Notes under the pieces: generated by a model
Database searches by the model: none
Told to the model about the DNA's origin: nothing
What the model saw: only the letters and a program-made list of their open reading frames with translations
Made by a program: the position numbers and the translations under genes
Part shown: one piece after another, positions 31,601-43,620 of the stretch
How positions within the stretch are numbered: position 1 is the stretch's first letter
Layout of the letters: the number at the start of each line of letters is the position of its first letter
Assembly (NCBI RefSeq): GCF_000321225.1
Contig: NW_004450480.1
Location: forward strand, 2,490,176 to 2,554,175
Reading direction: 5' to 3'
From: Odobenus rosmarus divergens
Taxonomy: Eukaryota; Chordata; Mammalia; Carnivora; Odobenidae
Length of the DNA stretch: 64,000 nucleotides

Positions 31601-33570
31601 TATTGAATGCCAACCAAACACCCAGGCTAAAACCACGGACCTATCCCAAAGCAGTCTCACTTCACTTAAAGTCAGGCTTGCTGATAAAACACAATAGGTA
31701 AACCGCAACCTGAGAAGCTGCTGTAAGTAACAGAAAAAGTTAAAATTTCTAATCAGCTAAGACTCATTACTACTGGAAAAGCAACGTATCTATTCTGTCT
31801 CCATCCATCCATTCATCGTTAATTCTACATTTATAATTTCGCAAAAATCTTTCTCTGAATTGACATGTCATTGAAATCAGTGTGCTAAAGAAAAAAGAAA
31901 AGCTGCTCCTCCCACTGTTTACTAACATACTTACCATTTTAAAAATATTTTTATGAACACACTGTTGACTTCACAAGTTTATAACGTAAGTTAAAAAAAA
32001 TTTTTTTAAGAGCAAGGCTTTTCTTTCAAAGTACTCTGACAAAAAAGTAAATTCATAGCAGAACATACAAGCATGAAGAAAATATCGCCAAGGGCAAAAT
32101 TCTGCAACTGCTTTAAGAAGCAAACAAGAACACAAAAGATGTGTAATACAACCATCTGGCTCTCCTCATACTGTATCAATGCCTCAACTTTATCCCCCAC
32201 CCCCTTAGCCAGCCCACACCAATGCCACAAAACCAAATGGCTTCACTTATGTTTCCTGCATAGCAAATTTACACAATGCACTGAGAACGCAAAAGTTGAT
32301 TTTTACACATAAACTAGTGTCTTAAAATTTTCCCCTACTTCAACTATTTTGTTGAACCTCACTGTGATAAAGATGTCCCCACAGGTATAGATATGCTTAG
32401 CCTCAGGAGAAGCCCCCCTGAAAACTTTAATCTCTACCCTCTTGTGTTTTCTGTTATAATCAGACACTAGATGTGGACATCTGAAAGATGAATTCTGAAA
32501 TTATTCCAATTAAACCTTTACTTTTTTAGTTCATCTTGCTCTAAATTGTGGGTTGTTTCCCCTACTTATTATCTGAAAGAACTTCACTCTTTTTTTATCA
32601 CCATCCTTGAAAGTCAGCATGCTGACAGAAATCATCCTCATTTGGCTCATTCTGCAAACATTAACTGAGCAACTACTGTGGTGTCAGAAGCTTGCTGGAC
32701 AACGGATGACTGAAATCATGATTTTCCCAGAGAAGAGCAGAACCTGCCTAGTACATTAAACCAGGAACTTCGGTATTTATATAAATCTTCCACACGCAAG
32801 TAGGCTGAAGCATTTTATTTATTTATGTACTTATTGGGAAGGCAGATATTTGAAAAGTTATGGCATATCTGTAGGTATCCCACTGCTTTCAAGGTGGGAA
32901 TTAAGACTTTTAATGGATATCTCTGGGTAAAAATCAACATAGGTCATCATAAATGGGTCTCACAAAAGGGCAACAATCAAAAAAATAATAATTGGGAAAG
33001 AGAGGTTCTTGTAGGCCAACTCTCTGCTTTTTCTGCAGGGGCATGTTAGAGGCAGGTGGTCCGTATCAGGCAAGCACTCTTGGTTGGAATCAACACGTGC
33101 ATGTGGGGGGCCACGTCTGGTTTACTTCTGTTTTCTTTTTTGCTGACATTGGTTTTGAACCTCCCCTGCATCCCTCTCCATGCTCCAGGATCAGAAAGCC
33201 ATGCCTAGTTTCTCAAGGAGCTGATTTTTGATTCCCTTCTGGGTGTTTCTGCCCCAGACCACAGAGGCTCCTGGTCTGGACAGCAGTGGTAAGTTTAGGA
33301 CACACACAGCGGATCTAGCCACAGGGCAAGGGATTCCGCTAATTGTTTAAGCCTGCTCTAGTGTCTGGCCACCAGTTGGCAGGCACAACTCATGGCTGCC
33401 TACCAGACCTAGGTTAACACAGCTGGAGCCAGATGACAAGCTCTCAAAGAGATTCTTCCCATGGCCACATCTGGCTCCCGGCGGCTCCAATCTGCAGCTA
33501 AACAGATTTCATTTGTTTTTTCTGGGAAAGTTTAGGCAACGGATAAAACCAGTCATGTTAATCTTGACTG
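28651..33570. other. repeat-poor noncoding sequence
   Basis: No gene or clear interspersed repeat was recognised. A CATA/TACA-rich low-complexity patch lies at about 29207-29272, and a run of G at 28932-28940. An L2-like phrase (AACATTAACTGAGCAACTACTGTGGTGTC, about 32656) is too weak to call. The 120-codon open frame on the plus strand at 30749-31111 shows no domain. Confidence 0.45.
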
Positions 33571-33579
33571 TGTGCACTT

Positions 33580-33715
33580 CAGTGTGGGGCAAATTATCAG
33601 AATATAAGCCCCATGAAGGCAAGCACTTCCTCGTCTTGAATGCTGTATGCCAGTTACCAAATAGTAGCTGCATATGGTGGTTGGTCAATAAGTACATATG
33701 GAATGAATAACACTA
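33580..33715 (+). repeat. LINE-2 3' end, sense
   Basis: TATCAGAATATAAGCCCCATGAAGGCAAGCACTTCCTCG, then TGGTTGGTCAATAAGTACATATGGAATGAATAAC, follows the terminal L2 text (CTAGAATGTAAGCTCCATGAGGGCAGG to AATGAATGAA). It is a truncated fossil. Confidence 0.72.
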
Positions 33716-34650
33716 ATCAGCATATAAGTTGAATAAAAACATTCCTGTATCTCATTCTAGCTGCTCTATCCCTATTGTTTTATGCACCATAGCTCACACC
33801 TGGGTGTATACAGAAAAGACCCCCCACCCCAACCAAGTGGCTCCATAGTTAAATGTTGTGGGCTCCGTTGTGGGCATGTCGACCCATGGAGAAAGACACA
33901 CAAGAATGAACCCACTCACATAGTCAGGTGGGAAAACCCCCCAAAACTCCTTCCCTGAAAATAACAGTCTCCCAGAATTACCCATGTCCCTGCTTTATTG
34001 GGCCTTAAACTGCAAAACTTGGCAGCTATGTGCCCACCATGCTTGCAAGTGACTCAAAAGTAGAAACTTAACTTTTGGCCACCAGAAAAATGCCAGATAA
34101 TGAGACAACTTTTCCTGGCACCTTTTCATCCCATTTCCTTTCCCATGCCTCTCTTCCTGAATTCTCTGACACTGGCAGATCCCAGTTCCCTTTTCCACTC
34201 AACTCTGACCCATCTCTCGGCTTTTCCACACCTCACCACCTCTCCAGGTCCCACTAGAAACACACTCGCAGGCGCCAATGTAATTTAGAACCAGGTGGGA
34301 CCCGCCCTCCTGGCTCCTTAGCTAGAAAGGTTTCTCATACCTTTCGGATCCTATGTTAATAATACCGATGTCAGGGGGTCTTTAATCCTTAGGACAATAA
34401 AGCTCCACTGGATGCCCCCAGAACTTGATAGAGGACCTGAGACATCTGGCAGAAGCCTGGCCTGGCTGTTCACATATGATGCTGCTTCCCCAATACAGCA
34501 AGTTAACGTTCCTAAAACAAGAATGGCTGAAACGGGCAGATGACTTTGACAAGCTCAGCATATGGTCTTCAACGAAGCAAAGCTACTCAGAAGTGCACTA
34601 GATGAAGCTGTTGCCTGAACTCGCTCCCTTTTCTGTCGTGTGGAGCAGCA
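33716..34650. other. unrecognised noncoding sequence
   Basis: No gene was found. A CT-rich stretch at about 34100-34260 could be a diverged L2 body but gives no distinctive phrase. Confidence 0.4.
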
Positions 34651-34673
34651 GGGGTGGGGGTGGGGGTGGGGGT
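34651..34673 (+). repeat. G-rich tract with perfect G-quadruplex motif
   Basis: Four G-runs of four or five bases are separated by single T residues (GGGGTGGGGGTGGGGGTGGGGG). Loops of one base are the tightest and generally most stable type of intramolecular G-quadruplex. It may equally be a short GGGGGT minisatellite. Confidence 0.9.
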
Positions 34674-35174
34674 AATTCCTCTCAGCTACGTGTTTAAGTT
34701 TCTGAGAGGTGTGCTATGTCCACTATGGAGAACTGGGGCTTCCAGTTGCCCTCGAAAGGAGCTGCGTACCTCACAAAGGGTGGGCCCAGAAGACCCACCC
34801 CTCAAAATCCCTCTCCTCCTTTGTTCCTATTTTCTGGAATTACTTTGAAAATGGGAAAGCGGCTTTCCAGACCTCCATAATCACAATGAAAATTGAAGAT
34901 AATCGAGGGAGAACAGGATGCGAACACGTGATGCCTAGTCCTTCCCTGGGAACAGGCCAGAATGTAAAAACCACCAACAGAAAACAGAAAAAGAAAAAAA
35001 AAAATTTTTTTTTTTTGATTTAGGGGAAAATGTCAGGGGATGGGCGGACGGCACCAAGGCTGACCATGAATATCTTTATTCCTTAATGCTTCCTCGGGCT
35101 GCCTCAGTTAACACTAAGTGCTATATAATGTCGTACCGCACAGTCTAGCTTAACCTGGGATAGTTCAGTCCTGA
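34674..35174. other. unrecognised noncoding sequence
   Basis: No gene. An A-run next to a T-run (AAAAAAAAATTTTTTTTTTTT near 34995-35018) forms a perfect AT hairpin-capable palindrome but is otherwise simple sequence. Confidence 0.45.
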
Positions 35175-35398
35175 CCAGCGCAGACACAAGCGCCTGAGTT
35201 CAAAACTCAGCTCTGCCGCTTACTGGCCTTGTGATCTCAGGCAAGTTACTGAAGTTCTCTGTCCCTCCGTGTCCTCATCTACAAAACGGGCCTAAGTATA
35301 GTGCATGATGTGCTTTTGAGGAACAAATGCATTAATGGGAAAAGTGCTCACACAAGGGCCTGGCACACATGCCACAAAAATGATAGCCACTGTTACCA
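35175..35398 (+). repeat. MIR, sense
   Basis: GAGTTCAAAACTCAGCTCTGCCGCTTACTGGCCTTGTGATCTCAGGCAAGTTACTGAAGTTCTCTGTCCC is followed by CATCTACAAAACGGGCC and GGGCCTGGCACACATG, a well-preserved full-length MIR order. Confidence 0.9.
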
Positions 35399-37132
35399 CA
35401 AGCAGGGATAATACAACTTATGTAAATCTCAAACTTCCTACGCCTCATTTCTGCTATCTCTACAAGCTGTTAATACGATCTGGTGATCTGCCATGCTCAA
35501 AGGTAAAAAAAAAAAAAAAAGGAGAGAATGTGTATCAGATTTTAAACTTCTTAAAAACACAGTGCTAAAATAAAATCGAGGTACTGATTTTCTCCCCCCT
35601 CATACTGGGTGGAGAAACATAGAGGTAAGATTGGAGTTTCGCCTACCTCAGTAGAGGGTAAGTCATTAGGTACGGGAAGAGCTACAACCCAAGCTCAGAG
35701 TCACCTGCTTGTCCCGCCAATGACCAAAAAGAATTTGGGGGGGGGGGGGGGGGGACGTATTCAAAGAAGGCAGGAGGAGAATCCAGCGTGGAAGCAAAAG
35801 GTATTGAAACACATTTTCTTGTACTTTTCAAGTCTGTGCATATAGATTCTGTTACTGATTTAGGATCTTAAACAGTTTGTTTATTTTTTAAATGCCTTTC
35901 AGCTCACCTTTAATAACATGTTTCTTTGACTTGGCTGAACTATGCCTCAGAAGAATTACAAGCGGGAATATGGCTGGGTGAAAGGTTCAGTGAACTAATC
36001 CACACCTGGTCCATGTAAAAAAAAAAAAAAAAAAGGGTCATTTTTTCCATACAGAAACAAGTCTCTTTATATGAACCAGGCTTTTATTTAATTGGTAAGG
36101 CACTTTCCACACCGTACAATCTTTCATGAGCTTCTTCAGTGGGGTGGGGGAAAAGGCCACAGAACCACCACCCAGTCATACTATGGAGATAGATCAGTGA
36201 CAATCGGGGTGAAGGTGGAGGAGAAAAACGCACAATCACAATCAGAATAGGAAGTAGGTTTATTTTACCAGAAATTCCTCAACCAAGTTTTACCAATGAC
36301 AAAAGACAAGAGGGTCACCCCCAAAATGGACATTCAGTGAGATGTCTATTTATGTCTTTGTGACCAAAAATCAGCTTTCTCCTACACCAACTGTGTGACT
36401 CAGACTTCGAAAGAAAGTCTGAGGAAAGAATAAGGCTTCGATGGGGAAAAATCTCAGGTGAAAGAGAAGAATGAACACACTTCAGAGCGGAAAGGGACCT
36501 ATGAGGGGGTCTAGTCAAGCCCCGTCCTCCTGGGGAGCAGACTCAGTGTGGGGCTGAGGCCACACAGGTAGTGCAGAGGGAGCAGGAACGGGAGCCTCCA
36601 ACTCCCCACAAATGTGGAAAAGCAACAGCTAGAGGATGTGGCCACTGGAAACATCCATCATGTCAAAAGGACATTTTGGAGCAGGGTCCTGTGACCAGCA
36701 AAGAGACATGGAAGAGAGTGGAGGGAATCACAAAGGTCCCGTAAACTGTGCCAGCCTGTTGCATCTGAAGCTAGAATCCAAAGCTAGCTAGCTTTCTTCC
36801 ATGAAGTCATTCACCTCAGGGCTCCACCATCTTGTTTTTTCCTTGGTTTTATCCCTAAGGAAATTTCTTTTCATCAACTCTGGTTTGAAATAAGTGAAAA
36901 GATATTTCTACACCCCAGTGAAGAGGGAGCAAAGGGAAGTGGAAAGGACATGTCGCTAGAAGGCAAGAGAGTGTGTGTCTACTCCTGGATCCACTAGCAA
37001 CTCACCAGGAATTTGGAAAGCCCCTCCGCTTCTCCAGACTTCAGTCTCCTTGCTGGGAGAGGAGCAGTACTCAGGGATGATGATCAACTGCGACACCGTG
37101 GTCGCCTCCACGAGCTGTTAAAATACTGAAAT
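35399..37132. other. unrecognised noncoding sequence with homopolymers
   Basis: No gene. Long homopolymers are present: A-runs near 35504-35520 and 36017-36034, and a run of 18 G at 35737-35754. A weak MIR-like phrase occurs near 36976-37045 (GTCTACTCCTGGATCCACTAGC and CTCCAGACTTCAGTCTCC). Confidence 0.45.
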
Positions 37133-37504
37133 ATGTGTACGGGCTGGAAAACAGCCTTTAGCCCCAAGCCCTTGGCCATGACCATGTTTCCCAGGATCTT
37201 CCCGGGACAGCGGGGAGTCCACGGTGTCCTGCTCCAACGCCACGCCTACTGTCCCTCCCAGAAGGCCAGTACCCCTGCTCTGATGTCTACTTGGACCGTT
37301 ACGCCAGATGTTCTGAGACCTTTTCCAAGGCTACGATACAAGGACTCCCAGGGCCAGCCTATGCCTGGAGGAAGCCACAACCCGGGGTCCAGCACCAGAC
37401 GGAAGGGCTGGGACAAGCCAAACAGCGGACCCACGAGAGACCCACCTTTCCTACCATGTGACTTCCCTCACTTGGGGCACCTGGATGTGGGTCTGGAGTC
37501 ATGA
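37133..37504 (+). other. GC-rich block with a 123-codon open frame, not a supported gene
   Basis: This is the most GC- and CpG-rich stretch of the region, with more than ten CpG in about 300 bases, and it holds an uninterrupted frame from ATG to TGA. The predicted product is basic and Pro, Ser, Arg and Gly-rich without any domain, signal or membrane segment that I recognise. There is no splice-site pattern or polyadenylation signal nearby. It could be an unrecognised retroelement remnant, a regulatory element, or chance. Confidence 0.2.
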
Positions 37505-40089
37505 GGCAAAACAGGGGAATCTTAAGGCAAATTCTTAGGGCTAAATTGGTTTTCAAAAGCTAGAAAGAAATACATCACTGTGAAACAACACTCCGAGTGA
37601 AATCCTGAGCTCTGAGGGAAATTACCAACACATGTAATCAAATTATACCTACCATGGAAATTTCTAATAGCTCATACTTTCTACTCTACTTTTACAACTC
37701 TTAGGAAAAGGAATATTTCTCTACCCTATGTTCCAAATTTCCACAGCAGAGTTGAGGCAGTATGCATCCTGAAATACACAGGAAAGGAAAAAAATTTCCC
37801 ATTATTATTTCCGTCAACCCTCTGTACCTTCCATGCCACCATTACTCAAAAGTCACTCAAACATTTTGCTGGCTGACATGACGCCATGCAGTCACTTGAT
37901 CAGGTGTGGGGTACCACATGGTATGAATAAATACTTATCCTCAACCGCATATTAAATGGGAATTTGCAAAGGCGAGCTCTGGAGACAAAGACGTTTCTAT
38001 ATAGAAATATTAACTAAGAATTGACGTAAATGGCCCCACTGGAAAAAAAAAAAGTTCTGAAGTAGCAATATAAACTATATTTAATAGCAACAAAAAATAT
38101 TTTCCTTTTGGGAAAGCAATTTGGGCTTCTAAAAGTTACTGCCTTTCACGTGACTTTGGTACAGTATGGCTGAATTCGTTCATTTCCTAAAACACAGATG
38201 CTAGGCGCCCAAATTCTACTTCGTGAGAGTTAATTTTCTTAATTCATCTTCTCCCAAATACAATACCCAAATAAGAAACTGTTTTGGTACCTTCCTCCCC
38301 GCCCCATTGTTATTTTCTTCAGCGCATGAGTATCACGCATCCCAAAGAACATATGTTCCCAAGGAAGAGAAAAAAAAAACAGGCTCTAGAACTAATACAC
38401 AATGAAAAATAAATTTAAAGCAGCCTTCTGGTCTGACATAAGAATATAAAAATGATATGAGCAAGAACAGCTTAGTTTACATACTTTTCAGTCACAGCTG
38501 CTGCTCTGAAACCACAATACCTTTAAAATGACATTTTAAGGAAACAGATACGGCACGGCTTTAGCCATGGCTAGACGTAGCTACCACTGAATTAAAGGGG
38601 CTTCTCTTTGTATGCACACACCTTATATAACCCTACACAGTGCCCCTCTTGCGGAGAGAAGAGTGATTCATTTTTAAATAATACACTGATAAACACAGTG
38701 AGTTACAAATAATTCTCCCCAGCAAGATTTTTCTTTTTTTCCTTTTCCTTTGAAAGTCACCGGACTCAGACTCAGATCATCAAAACAGAGTTTTGAGGAG
38801 AGAAAGAACAAATCCCCTCTTCTGGGTTAATATTTAATTGGGTGCTAAAGATTTCTTGGAGAGACCTCTGCACCCCCAGTGACGGGAGCAGAAGAGGCTC
38901 CTCCTATCTCTGCCACAGATGCAGGCACTTCCCTGAATAAACGAAAATAACATACAATTAAATCCGGCTATTCAATTAATAAATTACTTCGGTGGACCTT
39001 GCAGGCCAAGTCCTATTTAATTACATAATTTAAAAAATATTTGCACATTGCAATCACTGAAATTGGCTTTGAGGTTTCATAATACACACTTAACAAATGA
39101 GTTAGAGAACAAATTTATTTAATAAATGCAGGCCTAAGTGCTAGAAGGCCATACCACTGAAACTGCAAAATCACTTAGCACATCCTCAGAAAAAGCAAAT
39201 AAACTTTCCCACTATTTAGACGTAGGCTGCTGTTGAATGTCAGGAGAGGCTGGGTGATTTTCTGCATTTTCTCTGTCATGTGTTGCCTGTAAATCTGACC
39301 ACTTCGAGAGGTCATTAGAATAGAGCTAATGGGCAAAATGGTTCCAGTTAAAGATAAATTAAAGATAAACTAAGGTGGAAGATGTCAAGAACCCAGTAGT
39401 AAAAACCTCTTTAGAGTAAAACAAAGAGAAGTGGTATTACCTCCCCATTTTTCACTTCTTACAATTCCAAAATCCACCATAAATTAACATGGTTACTGAA
39501 TGTAGAGATGTGTTCCATTAGGAAAGCACACACAAATTTAGGGGTGAGGAGGACATTCATAAAAAGGATAGAATTACATGGTGTCCGCAAAGAAGGTAGA
39601 AACTTTTCAAAGTGACTGGGTTTCTTACGGTTGGATTGGGGGCCGTGATATTGCCATTAAGTGAATTTTCTAGAAAACCGTTTGACCACTTTAGCACCAC
39701 AACCTGTTCTGCCCTCACGTTTTGATGGAAACCTTTGTCAAATACAGACACTTCCAATAATCACTGCATCCTTTGTACCCACAACGGCCCCAGAGCTTTT
39801 CCAACTGCACGGGCTAACTCCTGACACCCAGCGTCTCCCGACCACCATGACAAACTTGTTATTTGTGTGTGGGGGTCTTCTCCTTACAGATTTCCCCCAT
39901 GTGGTATCCAGCCTGCTGTGCTTCCATGTGCCTGCTCTGTTTACCTCCAAAAGTCCTCTAACTTGCTGCTAACTAACCACTAGGGAGAGAGTTATCTAAA
40001 GTTGTGCGATTTAAAATTTCTGAGTAAGGTCTAAGCCAAAGATTCTAGTGAGGCCTTGAAATCTCCGTTAGGAAACACAATAAGCAACT
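37505..40089. other. unrecognised noncoding sequence
   Basis: No gene or clear repeat is recognised. The open frames are short, with no domain. Part of 39660-39970 has an open frame of 103 codons that reaches no recognisable family. Confidence 0.45.
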
Positions 40090-41235
40090 TCTCTTCGTCC
40101 CAGGTCTCCTTCTCTGTCTTCCTTTCCACAGACTTCTGAAAAGAGCCATCCACCTTCTTGGTCTCCATTTATTCACCTCCCACGTCTTTTTCCGTCCTCA
40201 CTGAAGCACTGAAACCTGTCACCAAGGTCATTCGGTGTTGAGTCTTTTCTGATTTGGTCTGTTGGCTCCATCTGGCAGGGCTGACCCTCTCCTCTTCTCC
40301 CACACTTCCCACATTAAGAGTTTCTCACGTGACTCTGACTCTCCATTATCCACCAACTTCTGCAGCACCCTCCTCTCCCCCTGACTACTTCTCCTACATG
40401 GTCCTTCCCTTAGGGAACATCACCACCATCCACCCAGTAAATGAGGCCAAAGACTCTGGAGGCAGCTCTGAGGCCTCCGTCACCACATCCAACAGCCACA
40501 ACCCTCCCATTCTCTTTTCTTCAGGCCAACAGAGACTCACGAGCCCACACAAGAGAGCCTCCCATGGGCTCCTGCAACCGCCATCTCAAAGCTCCCTCCT
40601 GCCTTTGCACTTGCTCTCCTCAAACCTACCCATAGGGAAGACCAAGTCATCTTGAAAAATGCAAGTGGCAGAGTTTTTTTCAATTCCCAGACAGCTTTTC
40701 TCAACACTACTTCAGATTTTTGCTACTGGGATGTATCCCCAAGTTGATGTGGATACTTCATGTCACCTGCTCCCCAGGTGCATGTCCCATCCCTACTCAA
40801 AAAGTTCTTAGCTTCCTAGGGCCCAGAAAGCCAAGTTGAAATGTCCGAAGGTACTCAGAGGGTCCTTCTTGATGTTGGCTGCTGTCCGGCCTTCTGGCCG
40901 CACCTCCTGCTGCTGCTCGGCTTCCATTCGACCACCCGCAGACACGACTGCATGCCCTGTACTCTCTCATCTCCAAGCCTACCACCTCCCTCTGCCCCTT
41001 CTCTCCTAGGCAATTCTCACCCGTCCCACAGAACTCAGGCATAAATGCCACTTCCTCTTAAGGAGAAACGAATCTCTCTTTAGATGTCCGCCCTTGTAAT
41101 TTGTTTCATGTGCATGCAATGCTTATCCTAACATAGCAATGATTTCGTTTTATTACACTGCTCTAACCAGTAGTTTCTCCTGGTGACCTGTACGCCCATT
41201 CTATTAAAGCCACTTCATATATCTCTTTTCTTCCT
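40090..41235 (+). repeat. probable LINE-2 (diverged), sense
   Basis: The CT-rich body has L2-like phrases in consensus order: AACCTGTCACCAAGGTCATTCGG (40211), CCTGCCTTTGCACTTGCTCTCCTC (40600), and GAACTCAGGCATAAATGCCACTTCCTC (41032). The last is a good match to the L2 'reduces to ...AAATGTCACTTCCTC' phrase. The 133-codon frame at 40254 lies inside it and reads as Pro, Ser and Thr-rich low-complexity sequence. Confidence 0.5.
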
Positions 41236-41249
41236 CCTCCCTTCCCCAT

Positions 41250-41322
41250 TTATTTTTTTTTTTTGGATGAGATATAAATGATACACGATATTATATTAGT
41301 TTCAGATGTACAACTAATATAT
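41250..41322 (-). repeat. short L1 3' end fragment, antisense
   Basis: TTTTTTTTTTTTGGATGAGATATAAATGATACACGATATTATATTAGTTTCAGATGTACAAC is the inverted text of a carnivore or old L1 3' end (GTACACCTGAAACTAATATAA on the other strand). The T-run is its inverted poly-A. Confidence 0.72.
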
Positions 41323-42229
41323 CTTCCTGAATAAATAAAGTTGTTGAATTCTAGTAAACAAAACTAATGACAACAGCTCTTTGGTTCCTTCATGAAATCA
41401 ACTCTTCTGAGTCTTCGTTCCTGCCCCCAGTGAAACCATTCAGCAAGGTGCGCTGAAGCAGACTGCATCTGCACGGTATTTGTTCACAACTGTGAAGGTA
41501 TAAGAAAGGTTATCATGGCTGATATTTATGTGAATGAGTGGGATATAATTTGAACAACAAAAAAAAAATCTTACGTTCCCTCGAAGTAAAATCACCTTAT
41601 TGTTGATAATATAGTGAAAAGGAAATAGAATGAGCAAGGAAGCTATAAGGATTTAATCAAATAGACTTCTTATAAGTAAGGATTGAGATGCACTGCCCAC
41701 CAAAAATGCAATTACCCTCCCCCCACTAACAGCGCTTTAATTTAGACTCCGCACAAAAAAAGCTTTCAGGTTATAAGACAATTTTACATTAAGGTCTTAG
41801 ATGAACCTTAATGCCATTCCCTCTCCTGGGCCTGTGGTCTGCTCAACTTCAGCTTTAATAATACGATCATGCATCCCATCTCCAGAAACTCTAACTTTAC
41901 AGTCTTCAAAACTGCCTACAAGAAAGAACTGTCATTGGTCAAACTCATGGCCTCCAATCTTTGGCAGATTTAGTAATGGTATAAAAACAAGAAACCTAGT
42001 AGCAGGCAACAACAGCCCTGGGTTCAAGAAATGACCCCACGTAAGTGACCAAAGGATAAAAGCCAACCTGTGAAATGTGAAAAGACCAGATGGGCTATAA
42101 TCAACAAATAAGGCCACTGAACATTCTCTCTGGGGCTCATACTTTCAGAGACCCAGAACTAACAATATCAGAAGAAATGTGCTGTTTATAATGCAATTAA
42201 AAATAACTAGCAGACATAGTTAGATTTAT
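41323..42229. other. unrecognised noncoding sequence
   Basis: No gene or clear repeat. The open frames on both strands are under 80 codons. Confidence 0.45.
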
Positions 42230-42350
42230 TTTTCATCATTATGACTAGGCAGAGTCATTTAACTACTCCTCCATTTCTTCATCTGTGAAACCGGGTAATG
42301 AGACCTGTGTGACAGTCAGCTGTGATCTTATGTGTTACGCTCATTGGAGG
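42230..42350 (+). repeat. MIR fragment, sense
   Basis: ATGACTAGGCAGAGTCATTTAACTACTCCTCCATTTCTTCATCTGTGAAACCGGGTAATGAGACC follows the MIR middle (TTACTTAACCTCTCTG...CATCTGTAAAATGGGG). The flanks are decayed. Confidence 0.65.
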
Positions 42351-42535
42351 ACTTTCATTTGTCTATTGTGGGTATAATGGTATGTGAGTCAGAGAAGATC
42401 ATGAGTGTTGATACAACTCCTACCATCATTCATTGGGTCATACAGCAAACGTGAGTGAACACCGCTCTGGGCCACATGGAATGAAACAAAGAGTAAGACC
42501 TAGCCCCTGCCCTCAATGAGTTCACAGTCAAGGTC

Positions 42536-42742
42536 TGTGCTGTCCCAAACAGCAGTCATTAGTCACAGGTGGACATTCTAATTAAAATTAAATGAAAACT
42601 AAAAACACACTTCCTCAGCTGCATGAGTCACATTTCCACGGCTCAAGAGCCATGTGTGGCTAACTAGCTCCATAGGGACTACCATATTCGAAAGTGTAGA
42701 ATGTCTTCATCATTGCACAAAGTTTTATTGAACAGCTCTGGT
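42536..42742 (-). mobile_element. MER3-like hAT-Charlie transposon inside the L2
   Basis: It begins TGTGCTGTCCCAAACAGC and contains GAGCCATGTGTGGCTAACTAGCTCC and TACCATATTCGAAAGTGTAGAATGTC, ending GAACAGCTCTGGTC. These are the ordered MER3 phrases (GCTGTCCAATAG, 'CATGTGGCTAGTGGCTACCATATTGGA', 'ACAGCGC'). Strand is assigned relative to my remembered consensus and may be the other way. TIR-like ends are partly preserved. Confidence 0.7.
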
Positions 42743-43139
42743 CTAGAGGGTCAAGAGAGTCGAGTACATAGGTAAATTTTAACATACTGTGATAAATGAT
42801 AATTTGGTAGCAGAAAAGATTTTATAATGGAGCTGATCTTCTCGAAGGATAGGGAGCTTTGTTTTTCTAGAGCAAAGAGGGAGAGCTAGATGGAGCAAAC
42901 CACATGGGCAAAGGCACAGAATCATCAAGAAACATTCTGAGTTCCAGGAGGGAGTGTAAGCTATTCTTGGTGACTGGCATATGAATGCATGGGGAAGCAG
43001 TGGCCAGAGATGAGGTTGGAGGAATAGTTAGGATCCAACTATGAAGACCTCACAAGCCAAAGTAGGAATCAGGACTTAATTCACAAAACAGAGATACTGA
43101 AGCAGTAGAGTGACCCATGGAATGTGTTTTATAGAAAAC

Positions 43140-43322
43140 CAATCGTGTGGTGGTTGTCAGCTCTGGAGATGCACCTGAAAACTCCTATGGAAAGCTTCTG
43201 AAAATGCTGATGCCAGAGCCTTTACCCTAACTAAATTAAATGCATTTCTGGGCAGCAGGCCCAGACCTAAGTCTTAAAAATCCCAAAGTGACGGAAGTGC
43301 AGCCAGAGTTGAGAACCAGTGG
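43140..43322 (+). mobile_element. MER5A hAT-Charlie transposon inside the L2
   Basis: The element starts GTGGTGGTTGTCAGCTCTGGAGATGCACCTGAAAACTCC and ends GTGCAGCCAGAGTTGAGAACCAGTGG. The ends are inverted complements: GGTTGTCAGCTCTGG and CCAGAGTTGAGAACC. Length (183 bp) is close to the full-length MER5A (about 189 bp). A nonautonomous fossil. Confidence 0.85.
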
Positions 43323-43620
43323 AGATGACAAAGAACTGGGAGTGTGATTAAGCTAGAATGAAGAAGTGTAAGAGTCTACTGCAATAGTCCTAACAAACGG
43401 TGATGGCTCACCAACAAAAGAACAGGGAGGATGAGAAGAAAATGCTGATTTTGGTAGAAGTTTCTAAGACAGAATATGGCCTGGAAACGAAGAATATGAG
43501 CAATCAGAGAAGAAAACACAGAACACAACGTGACCACTTCCATCACATGGCAATAATGACCAAGATCAAGCATGTAGAAAACTGAGCAGGTTAAGGAGGG
43601 GAGGAAAGACAACTAGCTCA

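Larger units (their letters stand above)
42420..43620 (-). repeat. LINE-2, antisense, interrupted by two hAT elements
   Basis: In plus orientation: TGGGTCATACAGCAAACGTGAGTGAACACC...CCCCTGCCCTCAATGAGTTCACAG (42436-42531), GGGCAAAGGCACAGAATCATCAAG, GACTTAATTCACAAAACAG, and TGTAAGAGTCTACTGCAATAGTCC (43368-43391). This is the reverse complement of the L2 body in the expected order. A MER3-like element sits at 42536-42742 and a MER5A at 43140-43322. The L2 resumes after each. Confidence 0.65.

Noticed and set aside
40254..40655. 133-codon open frame on the plus strand
   Set aside because: It lies in a probable L2 fossil and encodes Pro, Ser and Thr-rich text reflecting CT-rich DNA.
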